From assembly GCF_019967995.1 (NCBI RefSeq), contig NZ_CP065377.1, forward strand, positions 2,418,001-2,482,000: a stretch of 64,000 nucleotides of DNA, read 5' to 3'. Position numbers and translations under genes: made by a program. The notes beneath the pieces were generated by a model that saw nothing but the letters and a program-made list of their open reading frames with translations, was not told the DNA's origin and did no database searches. The DNA is from Faecalibacterium prausnitzii (GTDB taxonomy: Bacteria; Bacillota; Clostridia; Oscillospirales; Ruminococcaceae). Positions 33,166-41,277 of the stretch are shown one piece after another; position 1 is the stretch's first letter, and every line of letters begins with the position of its first letter.

Positions 33166-34482
33166 ATGAAAAGGAAGAAATTTCTTTCCCTACTGCTGTC
33201 GGCAGCTATGGCGTTCACTCTGTTGACCGCTACCGCCTTTGCAGCAGCCCCCGCCGAGGAGGAGAACGACTTTTTCGATTTTCTGCTGGGCAAAAAGTAC
33301 ACCTATCTCTATGCTGCCCTGACTTGGGATGAGTACTGGGCAAACGAGAAGGTCTATGCTGCCGGCAACGCTGCCGCCTCTGCACAGCTGGACAGCCACG
33401 AGGAGCACGACCTTGGCGCATTTGATGCAGTCTCCCGCGCTACCGTCAACCACGGTCTGCACCGCGGCAGCTTCCAGAGCACTGCTGTGATCTACGCCAA
33501 GGACGGCAGCAGCTACACCGTTTCCCACTGGTCGGACGATGGCAAGACCATCTATCTGGCCGATGGCACCTCCGTGGTCTGGAACCGGGGCACCATTACC
33601 AAGGCCGACGGTTCTACCGTGCAGATGGATCACTACGAGGTGCTGGGCACCAAGTATGTGCCGGTGCGCGTGGCCACCAGCGACCTTGCAGATTTCTGCT
33701 CCAAGTACACCGTCGTGGAAAACGGCGGTCGGCTGGTGGGCGGCTACTCTGAAAAGAACCTGACCGCCTATACCTTAACGGCTGCAGTGGACGAAAACAC
33801 CAACGGCCTGAAGTACGCTACCAAGAGCGGCGATGGCTACACCTTCTCTGCCGCACATACCGGCACCGGTTCCGGCGTGGCAGAAGCCGCCCAGAAGGCT
33901 GCGGATGGTCTTACCGTAAACCTGCGCAGCGGCAGCGATGTAGGCAGCTTTGGCGAGTTCATCCGTGTGGACCTGAACGGCAACTACGGCGAGCTGGGCT
34001 CCCGGATGCAGTCTGTGGTGTGGACCTACTACGGCGATGACAGCACCTATACCCACGCCAAGGCCTCCTACGGCACCAAGTTTGCAGCCGACAACTGGAT
34101 GCACAAGTCCATGGGCATCCAGCTGGGTCTGAGCGATTCCGCCCGCTGCCAGCTGCCGGAGGGCACCGATGGCACCGGCTACTGGGCCATCACCATCCGC
34201 GCACTGGGCTATGCCGACACGGTGGTGAAGTTCCAGACCACTGCCGAGAACCTTGCCAAGCACGAGCTGGCAAGCGATGCAGACCGCGCCGCCCTGCAGG
34301 CTGTGGTCGCCACGGCACAGAGCAAGGCAAAGGCCGCTTACACCGCAGCCAGCTACGCTGATCTGGAGACTGAGCTCGCCGAAAGCGTGGAGCTGCTGAG
34401 CCGGGATACCCTGTATAAGGCTGCTGCACTGGAACAGGTGACCCACCTGACCGATGCTGTGCAGAACCTGAAGGCTGCCTGA
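33166..34482 (+). CDS. Secreted protein B with C-terminal FIVAR-like repeat
   Basis: The 438-residue protein has a signal peptide (residues 1-25, ending TAFA) and a domain related to secreted protein A: TWDEYWANEKVYAAG then FDAVSRATVNHGLHRG. A second domain around GYWAITIRALGYADTVVKFQ resembles the Tp47-C-type module, and the end (YTAASYADLETELAESVELL, ALEQVTHLTDAVQNLK) looks like a FIVAR helical repeat used for binding at cell surfaces. AAAGGAG lies 9 bases before ATG 33166. Expression is probably metal-regulated via the duplicated operators. The biochemical role is unknown. Confidence 0.65.
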   Translation: MKRKKFLSLLLSAAMAFTLLTATAFAAAPAEEENDFFDFLLGKKYTYLYAALTWDEYWANEKVYAAGNAAASAQLDSHEEHDLGAFDAVSRATVNHGLHRGSFQSTAVIYAKDGSSYTVSHWSDDGKTIYLADGTSVVWNRGTITKADGSTVQMDHYEVLGTKYVPVRVATSDLADFCSKYTVVENGGRLVGGYSEKNLTAYTLTAAVDENTNGLKYATKSGDGYTFSAAHTGTGSGVAEAAQKAADGLTVNLRSGSDVGSFGEFIRVDLNGNYGELGSRMQSVVWTYYGDDSTYTHAKASYGTKFAADNWMHKSMGIQLGLSDSARCQLPEGTDGTGYWAITIRALGYADTVVKFQTTAENLAKHELASDADRAALQAVVATAQSKAKAAYTAASYADLETELAESVELLSRDTLYKAAALEQVTHLTDAVQNLKAA

Positions 34483-34505
34483 TCCAGCAAAATACAGTAC
34501 AAAAC

Positions 34506-34539
34506 GGCAAGGTCGCTTGAAGCAGGCGGCCTTGCTTTT
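34506..34539 (+). terminator. Terminator of secreted protein B
   Basis: GGCAAGGTCGC with GCGGCCTTGC and TTTT, a duplicate of 32843-32880. It lies only 20 bp before the FMN-binding gene, so that operon would rely on read-through or an unseen promoter. Confidence 0.7.
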
Positions 34540-34559
34540 CCGTGTCAGGAGAAGATGGA

Positions 34560-35672
34560 ATGAACAAAAAACATTGCAATGCGCTGCTGCCGCTGGTGCA
34601 GCTGCTCCCGGCGGTGGCGGCCGCAGCAGCCGTGCTTTTTGCCCTGCCCCGCACCGTGCCGGTGCTGGCCGCCGTGCCGGAAAGGCTGACGGCTGTGGTG
34701 GAGCAGCCGGCAGAAGCCGCTTCCTCCGAAGCGGAGGAAGAAGCGCTGCCCAAGCTGCCCTATGCCGACGGCGTTTATGTCGGCTCTTCCCGGGGCTACG
34801 GCGGCACCGTCCGGGTACAGGTCACCATGGAAAACGGCAGCATCACAGAGGTCGAGATCTTGAGCGCTTCCCACGAGACCAAGCAGTTTCTGCGGCGCGC
34901 CAAGCGGCTTCTGACCACCATGGTGGAAGCCCAGAGCTGGGAAGTGGATGCCGTTTCCGAGGCCACCTACACCAGCCGGGGCATTCTGGGCGCGGTGCAA
35001 AACGCCCTGACCGGCGAGGTGGTCAACAACCCCCTGCCGCCGCAGCCGGAGCCCGCCGCACCGCTGGTGGTGGAGGAATTTACCGCGCCCTCTACCTATC
35101 TGGACGGCATCTACACTGCCGAAGCTATGGGTTTTGAGGGCGAGATCACGGTGCAGGTCACGGTGGCAGAGGATAAGATCACCGATATCACTCTTCTGAG
35201 CGCCGAGGATGAGGAGGAATATCTTTCCCAGGCAAAACAGGTCATCCCCGCCATTCTGGAAGGGCAGAGCCCCAATGTGGATGCCGTTTCCGGCGCGACC
35301 TACTCCTCCACCGGCATCCTGAACGCGGTCAAGCTGGCACTGGCAAAGGCGGCGGTTGCCCCGGCAGAGGAAGCCGCCCCGGAGCAGGCAGCATCGGAAG
35401 AAGCGGCAGAAGAAGCCGCCGCACCGTCTGAAGTACCGGGACCCGATGAAACACCGGTCGCTGCGCCCACCGTGGAGGTGGTACAGCCGGAGGAAAAAAG
35501 CGCCGTTCCCCCATGGCTCAAAGAAATATGGCAGCAGCTTTTCCCGGCAGATGCACCGGCATCCTCTGAACCGGAGCCGGCATCTTCTGAGGAAGTGCTG
35601 TCGGCATCCGAAGCAGTGCTGCCGCCGGAAGAGACCGAAGCCGAACCTGAAACGGAAGGAGCAGCGGAATGA
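34560..35672 (+). CDS. Membrane-anchored protein with two FMN-binding domains
   Basis: The 370-residue protein has an N-terminal hydrophobic anchor (about residues 7-30), then two FMN-binding domains at roughly 65-150 and 175-260. Each ends in the site for covalent flavin attachment by ApbE: VDAVSEATYTSRG in the first and VDAVSGATYSSTG in the second. The first has Glu in place of the usual Gly. A long Glu/Ala/Pro-rich tail follows. AGGAG precedes ATG 34560. Such proteins carry electrons outside the membrane. It overlaps the next gene by 4 bp and forms an operon with a second FMN protein and an Fe-S membrane protein. Confidence 0.85.
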   Translation: MNKKHCNALLPLVQLLPAVAAAAAVLFALPRTVPVLAAVPERLTAVVEQPAEAASSEAEEEALPKLPYADGVYVGSSRGYGGTVRVQVTMENGSITEVEILSASHETKQFLRRAKRLLTTMVEAQSWEVDAVSEATYTSRGILGAVQNALTGEVVNNPLPPQPEPAAPLVVEEFTAPSTYLDGIYTAEAMGFEGEITVQVTVAEDKITDITLLSAEDEEEYLSQAKQVIPAILEGQSPNVDAVSGATYSSTGILNAVKLALAKAAVAPAEEAAPEQAASEEAAEEAAAPSEVPGPDETPVAAPTVEVVQPEEKSAVPPWLKEIWQQLFPADAPASSEPEPASSEEVLSASEAVLPPEETEAEPETEGAAE

Positions 35673-36133
35673 AATACAAGAATTTTCTTCTCCGGGCGGT
35701 GAACCTGCTGCTGATTCTGGGGGTGCTATGGCAATACCAGCAGGTGGCGCTGGTCCGGGCAGCAGCGGTGAGCCAGCGCAAGCAGGAGATCGCTGAAGTG
35801 GAAGCCTACAACGCTTCCGTTTTGCAGGCGCAGAGCGCAGCGCAGGCAGAGCAGATCCAAAGCGGCTACCGGGACGGCACCTATGAGGGCAGCGCCTTTG
35901 GTTTTGGCGATGTCATCCGGGTGTCGGTGACCATCCAGAACGGAAAAATGACCGATATTGCGGTGCTGGATGCCTCCGGTGAAGATAAGCCCTACTATAA
36001 GCAGGCGCTGCCTTTGCTGGACGAGATGCTGGCAATACAGTCTGCCGGGGTGGATACCGTTTCCGGCGCTACCCTCACAGCAGAAGGTCTCATCGGTGCA
36101 GTCGAGGACGCACTGGGAAAGGCGGCAGGATGA
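35669..36133 (+). CDS. Membrane-anchored single FMN-binding-domain protein
   Basis: The 154-residue protein has one N-terminal membrane span (FLLRAVNLLLILGVLW), a helical linker and one FMN-binding domain with the flavin attachment motif VDTVSGATLTAEG at about residue 130. It overlaps both neighbours by 4 bp, which gives tight translational coupling. It is the likely electron partner between the Fe-S membrane protein and the larger two-domain flavoprotein, as RnfG or NosR-like parts are in other systems. Confidence 0.87.
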   Translation: MKYKNFLLRAVNLLLILGVLWQYQQVALVRAAAVSQRKQEIAEVEAYNASVLQAQSAAQAEQIQSGYRDGTYEGSAFGFGDVIRVSVTIQNGKMTDIAVLDASGEDKPYYKQALPLLDEMLAIQSAGVDTVSGATLTAEGLIGAVEDALGKAAG

Positions 36134-37029
36134 TGGAAAAAACACAGACAAAGCCTTTGACAGCGGCGCAGCAGCGCCAGCAGGACAAAAAGCGCCGTAC
36201 ATGGCTGCGCGCCGGGGTGCAGCTGTTCTTCTTTGTGTCCATGCCGGGCGCATTTGTGGCCGGGTTTTCCGGGGTAAAGCAGATCTTTCTGCACATCGGT
36301 GCGGGCGAGGTGCTCACAGCAGACAGCTTCACGCTTTCTCTGCTGGGGCTGTGCGGCTTCACTTTGCTGTTCGACCGGTTCTTCTGCGGATACGCCTGCG
36401 CCTTTGGCAGCTTGGGCGATGCCGTCTGGGCGCTGTCCGGGCTTATCCAGAAAAAGCTGTTCCACCGCAAAAAGCAGCTCCGTCTGCCGGAGCGGGCGGT
36501 GCTTTGGGGGCAGAAGGTCAAATATCTGCTGCTGGCGGGGCTGGTGGCGCTGTATGTGACCCAGCAGGAAAAGCTGCTGACCAGCGCAAACCCGTGGGAG
36601 GTGTTTTCCCGCCTGACGGCTCTGCGTCTGCCGCCGGAGGGCTTCGGCGTGGGCATTGCGCTGTTTGTGCTCATCTTGCTGGGCATGGCAGTGCAGCCCC
36701 GGTTCTTTTGTCAGTTTCTCTGCCCTATGGGAGCAGTGTTCGCCCTGCTGCCGGTGCTGCCCTTTGCGCGGCTGCACCGGCAGAGCGATGGCTGCATACC
36801 GAGCTGCAATGCCTGCAAGCAGCAGTGCCCGGTGTGCCTGAAGCTGGAGGAAAGCAGCCTGCGCAGCGGGGAGTGCCTCGCCTGTGAAGCCTGCGTGGGC
36901 ACCTGCCCTAAACAGAACATCCACCGGTGGGATACGGCTCTGTGCAAGCACCTTTGGCTGCCGGTACTGGCGAAGGCCCTGCTCTTCTTCCTGCTGGGCT
37001 GCTGGCTGGGTTTCTGCCGGTTTATCTGA
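36130..37029 (+). CDS. NapH-like polyferredoxin membrane protein
   Basis: The 299-residue protein has about five membrane spans, two CxxxC(P)-type loops (FFCGYACAFGSLGD and FFCQFLCPMGAVF) typical of NapH/NosR/RnfH-like proteins, and two [4Fe-4S] sites: CIPSCNACKQQCPVC and CLACEACVGTCPK. It would pass electrons from the quinone pool or cytoplasmic donors across the membrane to the adjacent flavoproteins. It is the last gene of the operon; ATG 36133 is an equally possible start. Confidence 0.87.
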   Translation: MMEKTQTKPLTAAQQRQQDKKRRTWLRAGVQLFFFVSMPGAFVAGFSGVKQIFLHIGAGEVLTADSFTLSLLGLCGFTLLFDRFFCGYACAFGSLGDAVWALSGLIQKKLFHRKKQLRLPERAVLWGQKVKYLLLAGLVALYVTQQEKLLTSANPWEVFSRLTALRLPPEGFGVGIALFVLILLGMAVQPRFFCQFLCPMGAVFALLPVLPFARLHRQSDGCIPSCNACKQQCPVCLKLEESSLRSGECLACEACVGTCPKQNIHRWDTALCKHLWLPVLAKALLFFLLGCWLGFCRFI

Positions 37030-37033
37030 ACCC

Positions 37034-37076
37034 AAAAGGAGGCCGCCGCACAACATTTGTGCAGCAGCCTCCTTTT
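37034..37076 (+). terminator. Terminator of the FMN/Fe-S operon
   Basis: AAAAGGAGGC-CGC-CGCACAA pairs with TTGTGCAGCAGCCTCCTTTT, giving a long stem with T-run. Confidence 0.85.
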
Positions 37077-37097
37077 GGCTTGGACGATTTGTCATTT

Positions 37098-37340
37098 TTA
37101 CAGGGAAGGCTTCTGCTCCAACAGGTCTGTCATGCTGCGCAGACTGATGCCAAGGGTGGAAAGGTTATGCAGCATGGCGCTAGCAGCCGGGGACAGAATG
37201 CCCAGAGCACCCAGAAGGATGAGCGCTGAGGTGAAGCTGAGGACAAAGCGGTAATTGCTTCCCACCCGCTTTTGCAGGGCGTTGGCAATGGCTTTTAACA
37301 TTGTTAGCGGCAGCTTGATACGGAGGATTATTTTGGTCAT
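37098..37340 (-). pseudogene. C-terminal fragment of a heavy-metal P-type ATPase
   Basis: The 80-residue frame ends with SALILLGALGILSPAASAML and HNLSTLGISLRSM, the hallmark last spans and tail of HMA-type P-type ATPases with about 600-700 residues. None of the phosphorylation or nucleotide domains is present. It is probably a relic of a metal ATPase once part of this island. Confidence 0.65.
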
Positions 37341-38088
37341 GCTCCCTTGCAGAAATTAGCAGACCGCGGCCTGTAAAGGCAGCAGAAAGATTGAATGCGT
37401 CGTACTTTTTTCGATTTTACATAACAAATTTTTCAAAAGCCTCTTGACGCATTCTACATGCCGTGGTATTTTTCTTGTAAATCCCACTGCTCTTGTGGAT
37501 TGGTTACAAGCCATCCACAAGATGTGGTCGTGTTCATTTTGAACACTGCCTCACCGTGGATCATCCCTGAAAAATCAACCGCCCCGCAACACACCCGATT
37601 CATTTTGCCGCCGATTCACCCCGACAAAATCATCGCTGCGCTGCGTGGGCGGTATTTTTCTTTTCTGGGAACTTCTCGGGGCAAGGCCCCTCCATCTTGC
37701 TATCTTGCTGCGCAAGACTGTCCCGTTGCTTAAAAGCCCCACTGGGGCTTTCATTGCTGCGCTGCGCTTGCAAACGCAAACCGTACCTTGAAAATTTCAT
37801 GAGCCGTCCGAGCGTGATACCGACTTTTCGTCAACGCCGCTGCACAAACAGGGGCAGGAACTTCGTTCGGAGTAAACGGTGACCCACATACATGAGCAGC
37901 ACAACCTCTACTTATTTTTACGCCTTAACAATTCGGAAACAATTACCCGGAAACGATTTTGAGCGCAGCGGTAGAGGGCAAGAACCGTCCCGTGGCCACA
38001 AATTTTCAATTCTTGAAAATTTCCTGTCCCTTTGGGACTGCTTCTTGTTGGGGCGTGCCTGCCCCAAACCCTGCCAGATAAAAGCAAA
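37341..38088. other. Gene-poor stretch with promoter-like motif and repeat A
   Basis: A promoter-like TTGACG-N17-TATTTT (37444-37472) resembles the promoters at 31812 and 33004 but has no gene after it. Repeat A copy 3 lies at 37671-37778. Short frames around 37892-38146 (for example one opening MSSTTSTYFYALTIRK) have no ribosome binding site or recognisable family. I see no real gene here. Confidence 0.5.
37671..37778 (-). repeat. Repeat A, copy 3 (reverse orientation)
   Basis: It reads CTCGGGGCAAGGCCCCTCC, ATCTTGC, GCAAGACTGTCCCGTTGCTT and the palindrome AAAAGCCCCACTGGGGCTTT, ending near CTTGCAAACGC. It has an extra 7-base duplication (ATCTTGCTATCTTGC). Other copies are at 51144-51233 and 52219-52320 in the opposite direction. 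Confidence 0.7.
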
Positions 38089-38106
38089 GGGGCATTATCT
38101 GCCCCG
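38081..38106 (-). terminator. Terminator of yjdF
   Basis: On the minus strand GGGGCA-GATAA-TGCCCC overlaps the yjdF stop codon and is followed by TTTGCTTTT. Confidence 0.65.
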
Positions 38107-38511
38107 ATGCTTTTCCTTTCGCTTCTGCTGTTTCAGTTCAAACTGACGCTGCTTTTCTGCTTCGCGTTGTTTACGGCTAAGTGCTTTTCGCACCAGCTTG
38201 TTTTCTTCTCGCTGCATTTGCAACGCCTGCTGTGACTTTGTACCGATTCCTGTGGCAACTGTTTCCTTTCGGATTTGCCGCTGCAATCGCTTTGGGTTCA
38301 CAGACTCTTTCTTTACAACTGTCTCAACAGATGGACTGAAGCGCAGCCGACTGTAATTTTTGAGCAGATACTCCCAGACTTCATAGTCCTTTGGTTCTGC
38401 ACCAAACACGACTTTACACACTGAAAGCTTTCTTCTCTCAATACGTTCAAATACTCCGATCCAGAATGGAGCCTCAAAAAATACAGTCAGCTTTGTAGAA
38501 TCAATGTCCAT
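38095..38511 (-). CDS. yjdF: YjdF family protein
   Basis: The 138-residue protein opens with KLTVFFEAPFWIGVFER and has KVVFGAEPKDYEVWEYLL, then a very basic, Gln/Lys/Arg-rich helical tail, as in the DUF2992/YjdF family. Family members are controlled by an azaaromatic-sensing riboswitch and are thought to help deal with toxic aromatic compounds; the reaction is unknown. A matching RNA leader precedes it here, with its ribosome binding site inside a stem. Confidence 0.85.
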   Translation of the reverse strand: MDIDSTKLTVFFEAPFWIGVFERIERRKLSVCKVVFGAEPKDYEVWEYLLKNYSRLRFSPSVETVVKKESVNPKRLQRQIRKETVATGIGTKSQQALQMQREENKLVRKALSRKQREAEKQRQFELKQQKRKEKHRGR

Positions 38512-38518
38512 AACGAAA

Positions 38519-38660
38519 CCCTCCTGAAATAAATCCTTACAGGAACGGACAACCCGGAGGGGAAGGTTACTTACCTACACCGTGCGGTGTAGACGGCTGG
38601 GCTACCTACCAGCTCTGGCATCTCTCAGAAAGAAATGCGTTGCGTTTTTATCCTGCTTTT
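38519..38660 (-). ncRNA. yjdF-type (azaaromatic) riboswitch
   Basis: The leader of yjdF has the motif's features in order on the minus strand: a purine-rich start, GCTGGTAGGTAGCCCAGCC, a stem CTACACCGCACGGTGTAG, GGTAAGTAACCTT and CCTCCGGGTTGTCCGTTCC. At its 3' end TCCTG (38544-38540 side) pairs with CAGGA (38526-38522), so the AGGAGG ribosome site is sequestered in the closed state. This predicts translational control. The left limit is approximate. Confidence 0.72.
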
Positions 38661-38684
38661 ATTATATAAAGCACATCCCTGTGC

Positions 38685-38712
38685 ATTATATCTACCTTAA
38701 TTGGTTTTCCAA
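38685..38712 (-). promoter_or_regulatory. Promoter of the yjdF leader
   Basis: TTGGAA (38712-38707), 16 bp and TATAAT (38690-38685) on the minus strand, just upstream of the riboswitch. Confidence 0.65.
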
Positions 38713-38873
38713 GTGAAGTATACCACACTCGTGGTCAAATGACCACCCATATATACGAGATTTCCGCCGTTTCACTTCGTATATGCGCACCAACTCCTAT
38801 ACGCACATAGGCAGAGATTTGACCGAAACGCGCTCTATCCAACTGCAAGCTAGCAGAATAGGTTGCTGTTTAC

Positions 38874-39176
38874 GTCAGCACCAAGAACATCGCACAGCAG
38901 CTAAAGACCGCCAAGCGACCCGCAGTCTTTGAGGAGCAGCATCGTGCAGAGCTGACAGCGTACCGGGCGGCAGTGGCCTATTTCAAGGCAAACGACATCA
39001 CCAAGTTGCCTAGTCCGAACAAACTGGAAGCCGAGTATGTGCAGCTGGCATCCGAAAAGGCAAAGTTCTACGAGCAGTACAAGGAAGCCAAGGAAGAACT
39101 GCTCAAACTGAAAACCGCAAAGCAGATTGTTGCGTCCTTTTTCCGGGAGGAAGAACCGGCGCAGCAGGAGAGATAA
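38874..39176 (+). pseudogene. C-terminal remnant of a relaxase
   Basis: About 100 in-frame codons without a credible start give a helical, Lys/Glu-rich stretch (YRAAVAYFKANDITKLPSPN, KFYEQYKEAKEELLKLKTAK) ending FFREEEPAQQER, typical of the tail of MobA/VirD2-type relaxases of Firmicute elements. The catalytic N-terminus is missing. It is followed after 12 bp by a ParB-like gene, an order common in such elements. Confidence 0.6.
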
Positions 39177-39188
39177 AGGAGTGTGCGT

Positions 39189-40064
39189 ATGATCAACTTG
39201 AAAATCGACCCGGAGTTCCAGAACCAGATCCCGCCGCTGACGGACGATGAGTACAAGCAGCTTGAAGAAAACATCCTCAAGGAAGGCAAGCTGATTTCTC
39301 CTTTGATCGTTTGGAATAACATCCTTGTTGACGGCCACAATCGTTATGAAATCGTTCAGGAGCATCCCGAAATCTCTTTCTCCACCATGCCGCTCCCGTT
39401 TGAAAGCCGGGAAGAAGTTCTCGCTTGGATTTGTAAGAACCAGTTGGGGCGGCGCAACCTCACACCGGAGCAGAAGAAGTTCCTCATTGGAAAGCAGTAC
39501 AGTGTGAAGCACCGAAAGCCCGGCGGAAACGGCAACAACCAGCACACGGCTGCTGCCAAGAAAACCGCCCCGGAGGAATTGTGTCAAATTGACACAATTC
39601 CTCCCACCTCTGCGGAAGCAAGCATCCGCAAGCAGATTGCAGAGCGGAACAACGTTAGCGAATCCTATGTTGCCCGTTCTGAAAAGTTCATGCGAGGCGT
39701 TCAGATCATGGATCAGATGATACCCGGTATGCAGGAGAAAATCTTGTCCGGGCAGTTCAAAGTCAGTGATGCCGATATGCACCGTCTTGCCAGAGCAGAT
39801 TTTCCGAACCGCAAGCAGATCGTGCACGAGATTCTGCACCCGGAGGACCGCCCTGCTCCGCAGAAACGAATCTACGGAATCAACTATTCTGCACTGGAAG
39901 CTGCCGTCCGGCGAATCCAGCAGGATGTTGATTTCCTGATGAAGTATCTCCCCAAGGTGCCTGATGATGCCTATGTGAAAGTGGAGACCACGAAGATTCT
40001 CAAACAGCACAAGGCATATATGGCACAGTTTGAAGAAATGCTGAACGATGAAAAAGTCGCATAA
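39189..40064 (+). CDS. ParB/Srx-domain protein of a mobile element
   Basis: The 291-residue protein has an N-terminal ParB-like nuclease/CTPase domain (LEENILKEGKLISPLIVWNN, LVDGHNRYEI) followed by an N-terminally basic linker and a helical domain with LTPEQKKFLIGKQYSVKHRK. AGGAG lies 7 bases before the ATG. The gene contains a TGTCAAATTGACA palindrome near 39582-39596. It probably serves DNA partition or regulation in the mobilizable element whose relaxase tail lies just upstream. Confidence 0.75.
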   Translation: MINLKIDPEFQNQIPPLTDDEYKQLEENILKEGKLISPLIVWNNILVDGHNRYEIVQEHPEISFSTMPLPFESREEVLAWICKNQLGRRNLTPEQKKFLIGKQYSVKHRKPGGNGNNQHTAAAKKTAPEELCQIDTIPPTSAEASIRKQIAERNNVSESYVARSEKFMRGVQIMDQMIPGMQEKILSGQFKVSDADMHRLARADFPNRKQIVHEILHPEDRPAPQKRIYGINYSALEAAVRRIQQDVDFLMKYLPKVPDDAYVKVETTKILKQHKAYMAQFEEMLNDEKVA

Positions 40065-40208
40065 CGACAGGCACTTGTAAGCCATCAACGAGCCACCAGC
40101 CGCAAGTGCAGGGCGGAAACCATCTGCGCCCTTGCGCCTGATATGAAATTGGAACTTTGATTTTCTCGCCCAACTTAGCCACGGTGGGACGATCAAAGGA
40201 GCGTGCGT

Positions 40209-40355
40209 TTGAACAAAAAGAAAAAGTCCACAAACACTTCCCCTTACCCCGATGAAGTCATCGACCGTCTGGCACGGGCATTCTATCCGGCGGTCCTTGC
40301 CTGCTGGAACAGTGAGGAAGGACAACGGGAGTTTGCCGCATGGCAGGCGGAATAG
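40209..40355 (+). CDS. Small mobile-element protein, TTG start
   Basis: A 48-residue frame with AAGGAG 7 bases before a TTG codon; the leader AAAGGAGCGTGCGT is nearly the same as that before the ParB-like gene at 39189, which supports translation. It reads TSPYPDEVIDRLARAFYPAV and ends REFAAWQAE. Small proteins of this kind sit in Firmicute conjugative elements; the function is unknown. Confidence 0.5.
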   Translation: MNKKKKSTNTSPYPDEVIDRLARAFYPAVLACWNSEEGQREFAAWQAE

Positions 40356-40433
40356 GCTCATATTGCAACCAAAGAAAAACAGGAAGTTCCCGTTGGGGAA
40401 CTCCCTGCCTTACTTATCGTGTGTGGATTTTTG

Positions 40434-40466
40434 CAGGGTGCGTCCTTCGGGGCGCACCCTGTTTTT
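40434..40466 (+). terminator. Terminator after the mobile-element remnant
   Basis: CAGGGTGCG pairs with CGCACCCTG followed by TTTTT; same as at 15-50. A second hairpin, GGAAGTTCCC with GGGAACTCCC, lies just before at 40382-40405. Confidence 0.75.
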
Positions 40467-40470
40467 GCGT

Positions 40471-40722
40471 TTAGTCCTCTAATCCGTGGTTCCCAGCCAC
40501 GTTCTTCAGATATTCCTCCGGTTCGCTGTTCAGAATCAAGTCTGCATACGCCAGAGGGTCATTATAGATGAGGTAGTCCAGCTCTGACCGCTGCGCCATG
40601 GTAACATCCAACGCATCCTCGACCCCGGTACAGTCGATAGAGATTTTTCTCCCATCCCGGAGCAGCAGCTCCACACAGCCGGTGTCCATGTTGAAATGGC
40701 AAGCTCTTTCATCGTACTTCAT
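40471..40722 (-). CDS. DUF6061-like small protein, type 1, copy B
   Basis: The 83-residue protein differs from copy A (6963-7214) at about a dozen residues, for example in the tail EPEEYLKNVAGNHGLED. Most differences are conservative and the frame is intact, so selection on the protein is likely. It has the same neighbours as copy A. Confidence 0.65.
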   Translation of the reverse strand: MKYDERACHFNMDTGCVELLLRDGRKISIDCTGVEDALDVTMAQRSELDYLIYNDPLAYADLILNSEPEEYLKNVAGNHGLED

Positions 40723-40890
40723 GTTTGTGTCCTTTCTGCCTTACGGCACTCTTACAGTGGTCTGTCGTGCTTTCTTATGATAAGGTCTAGGACGTTTTTC
40801 GATGGAAGCAAGGGATTCGTTCTGTTTTCCAATGAATACAAAAAATCCGAACCCTTCTCCTATCGGAAAAAAGTTCAGATTTTGTTGTTG

Positions 40891-40935
40891 TGGTGCACCT
40901 CCAGGGACTCGAACCCTGGGTCCACTGATTAAGAG
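40891..40935 (-). pseudogene. 3' half of tRNA-Lys(CUU), copy B
   Basis: Identical over 45 bp to 7389-7433, from the anticodon loop to CCA, and in the same orientation. A diverged terminator hairpin (40842-40884) follows. The 5' half of the tRNA is absent. Confidence 0.75.
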
Positions 40936-41277
40936 AAACCGACGTGCAACAATCATCAATTTCCAGAATTACACAAATTTATCATTTTTATCGTTTTATC
41001 GTAAATCAGCATTTTGCATCTGCTGCATTCTTTGCACCTGTTATCCCATCTTGCATCCGTTATCCAGCCGTTCCGGTGTGCAAAAAGTGTGCAAAAATGT
41101 GCAGAGCCAAAATCAACCCCTTAAAACAGGCATTGGGTTTTTATACAAAGCCGGGAAAATGGCCGCTGCAATCTAGCCTGTTCAGACCGAGCATCAAATG
41201 TACATCAACAACCATGATTCATGGCAGGGATTTGGACAATCGAACAGACACTACCTTATATAGAAAGAGGTTCACTA
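40936..41277. other. Conserved non-coding core of the 1.1-kb module, copy B
   Basis: Nearly identical to 7434-7796, including the GTGTGCAAAAAGTGTGCAA block. Copy A has about 20 extra bases near 7665. No gene is seen. Confidence 0.5.

Noticed and set aside
37892..38146. An 84-codon frame upstream of yjdF on the plus strand
   Set aside because: No ribosome site, no family and it overlaps the yjdF terminator.
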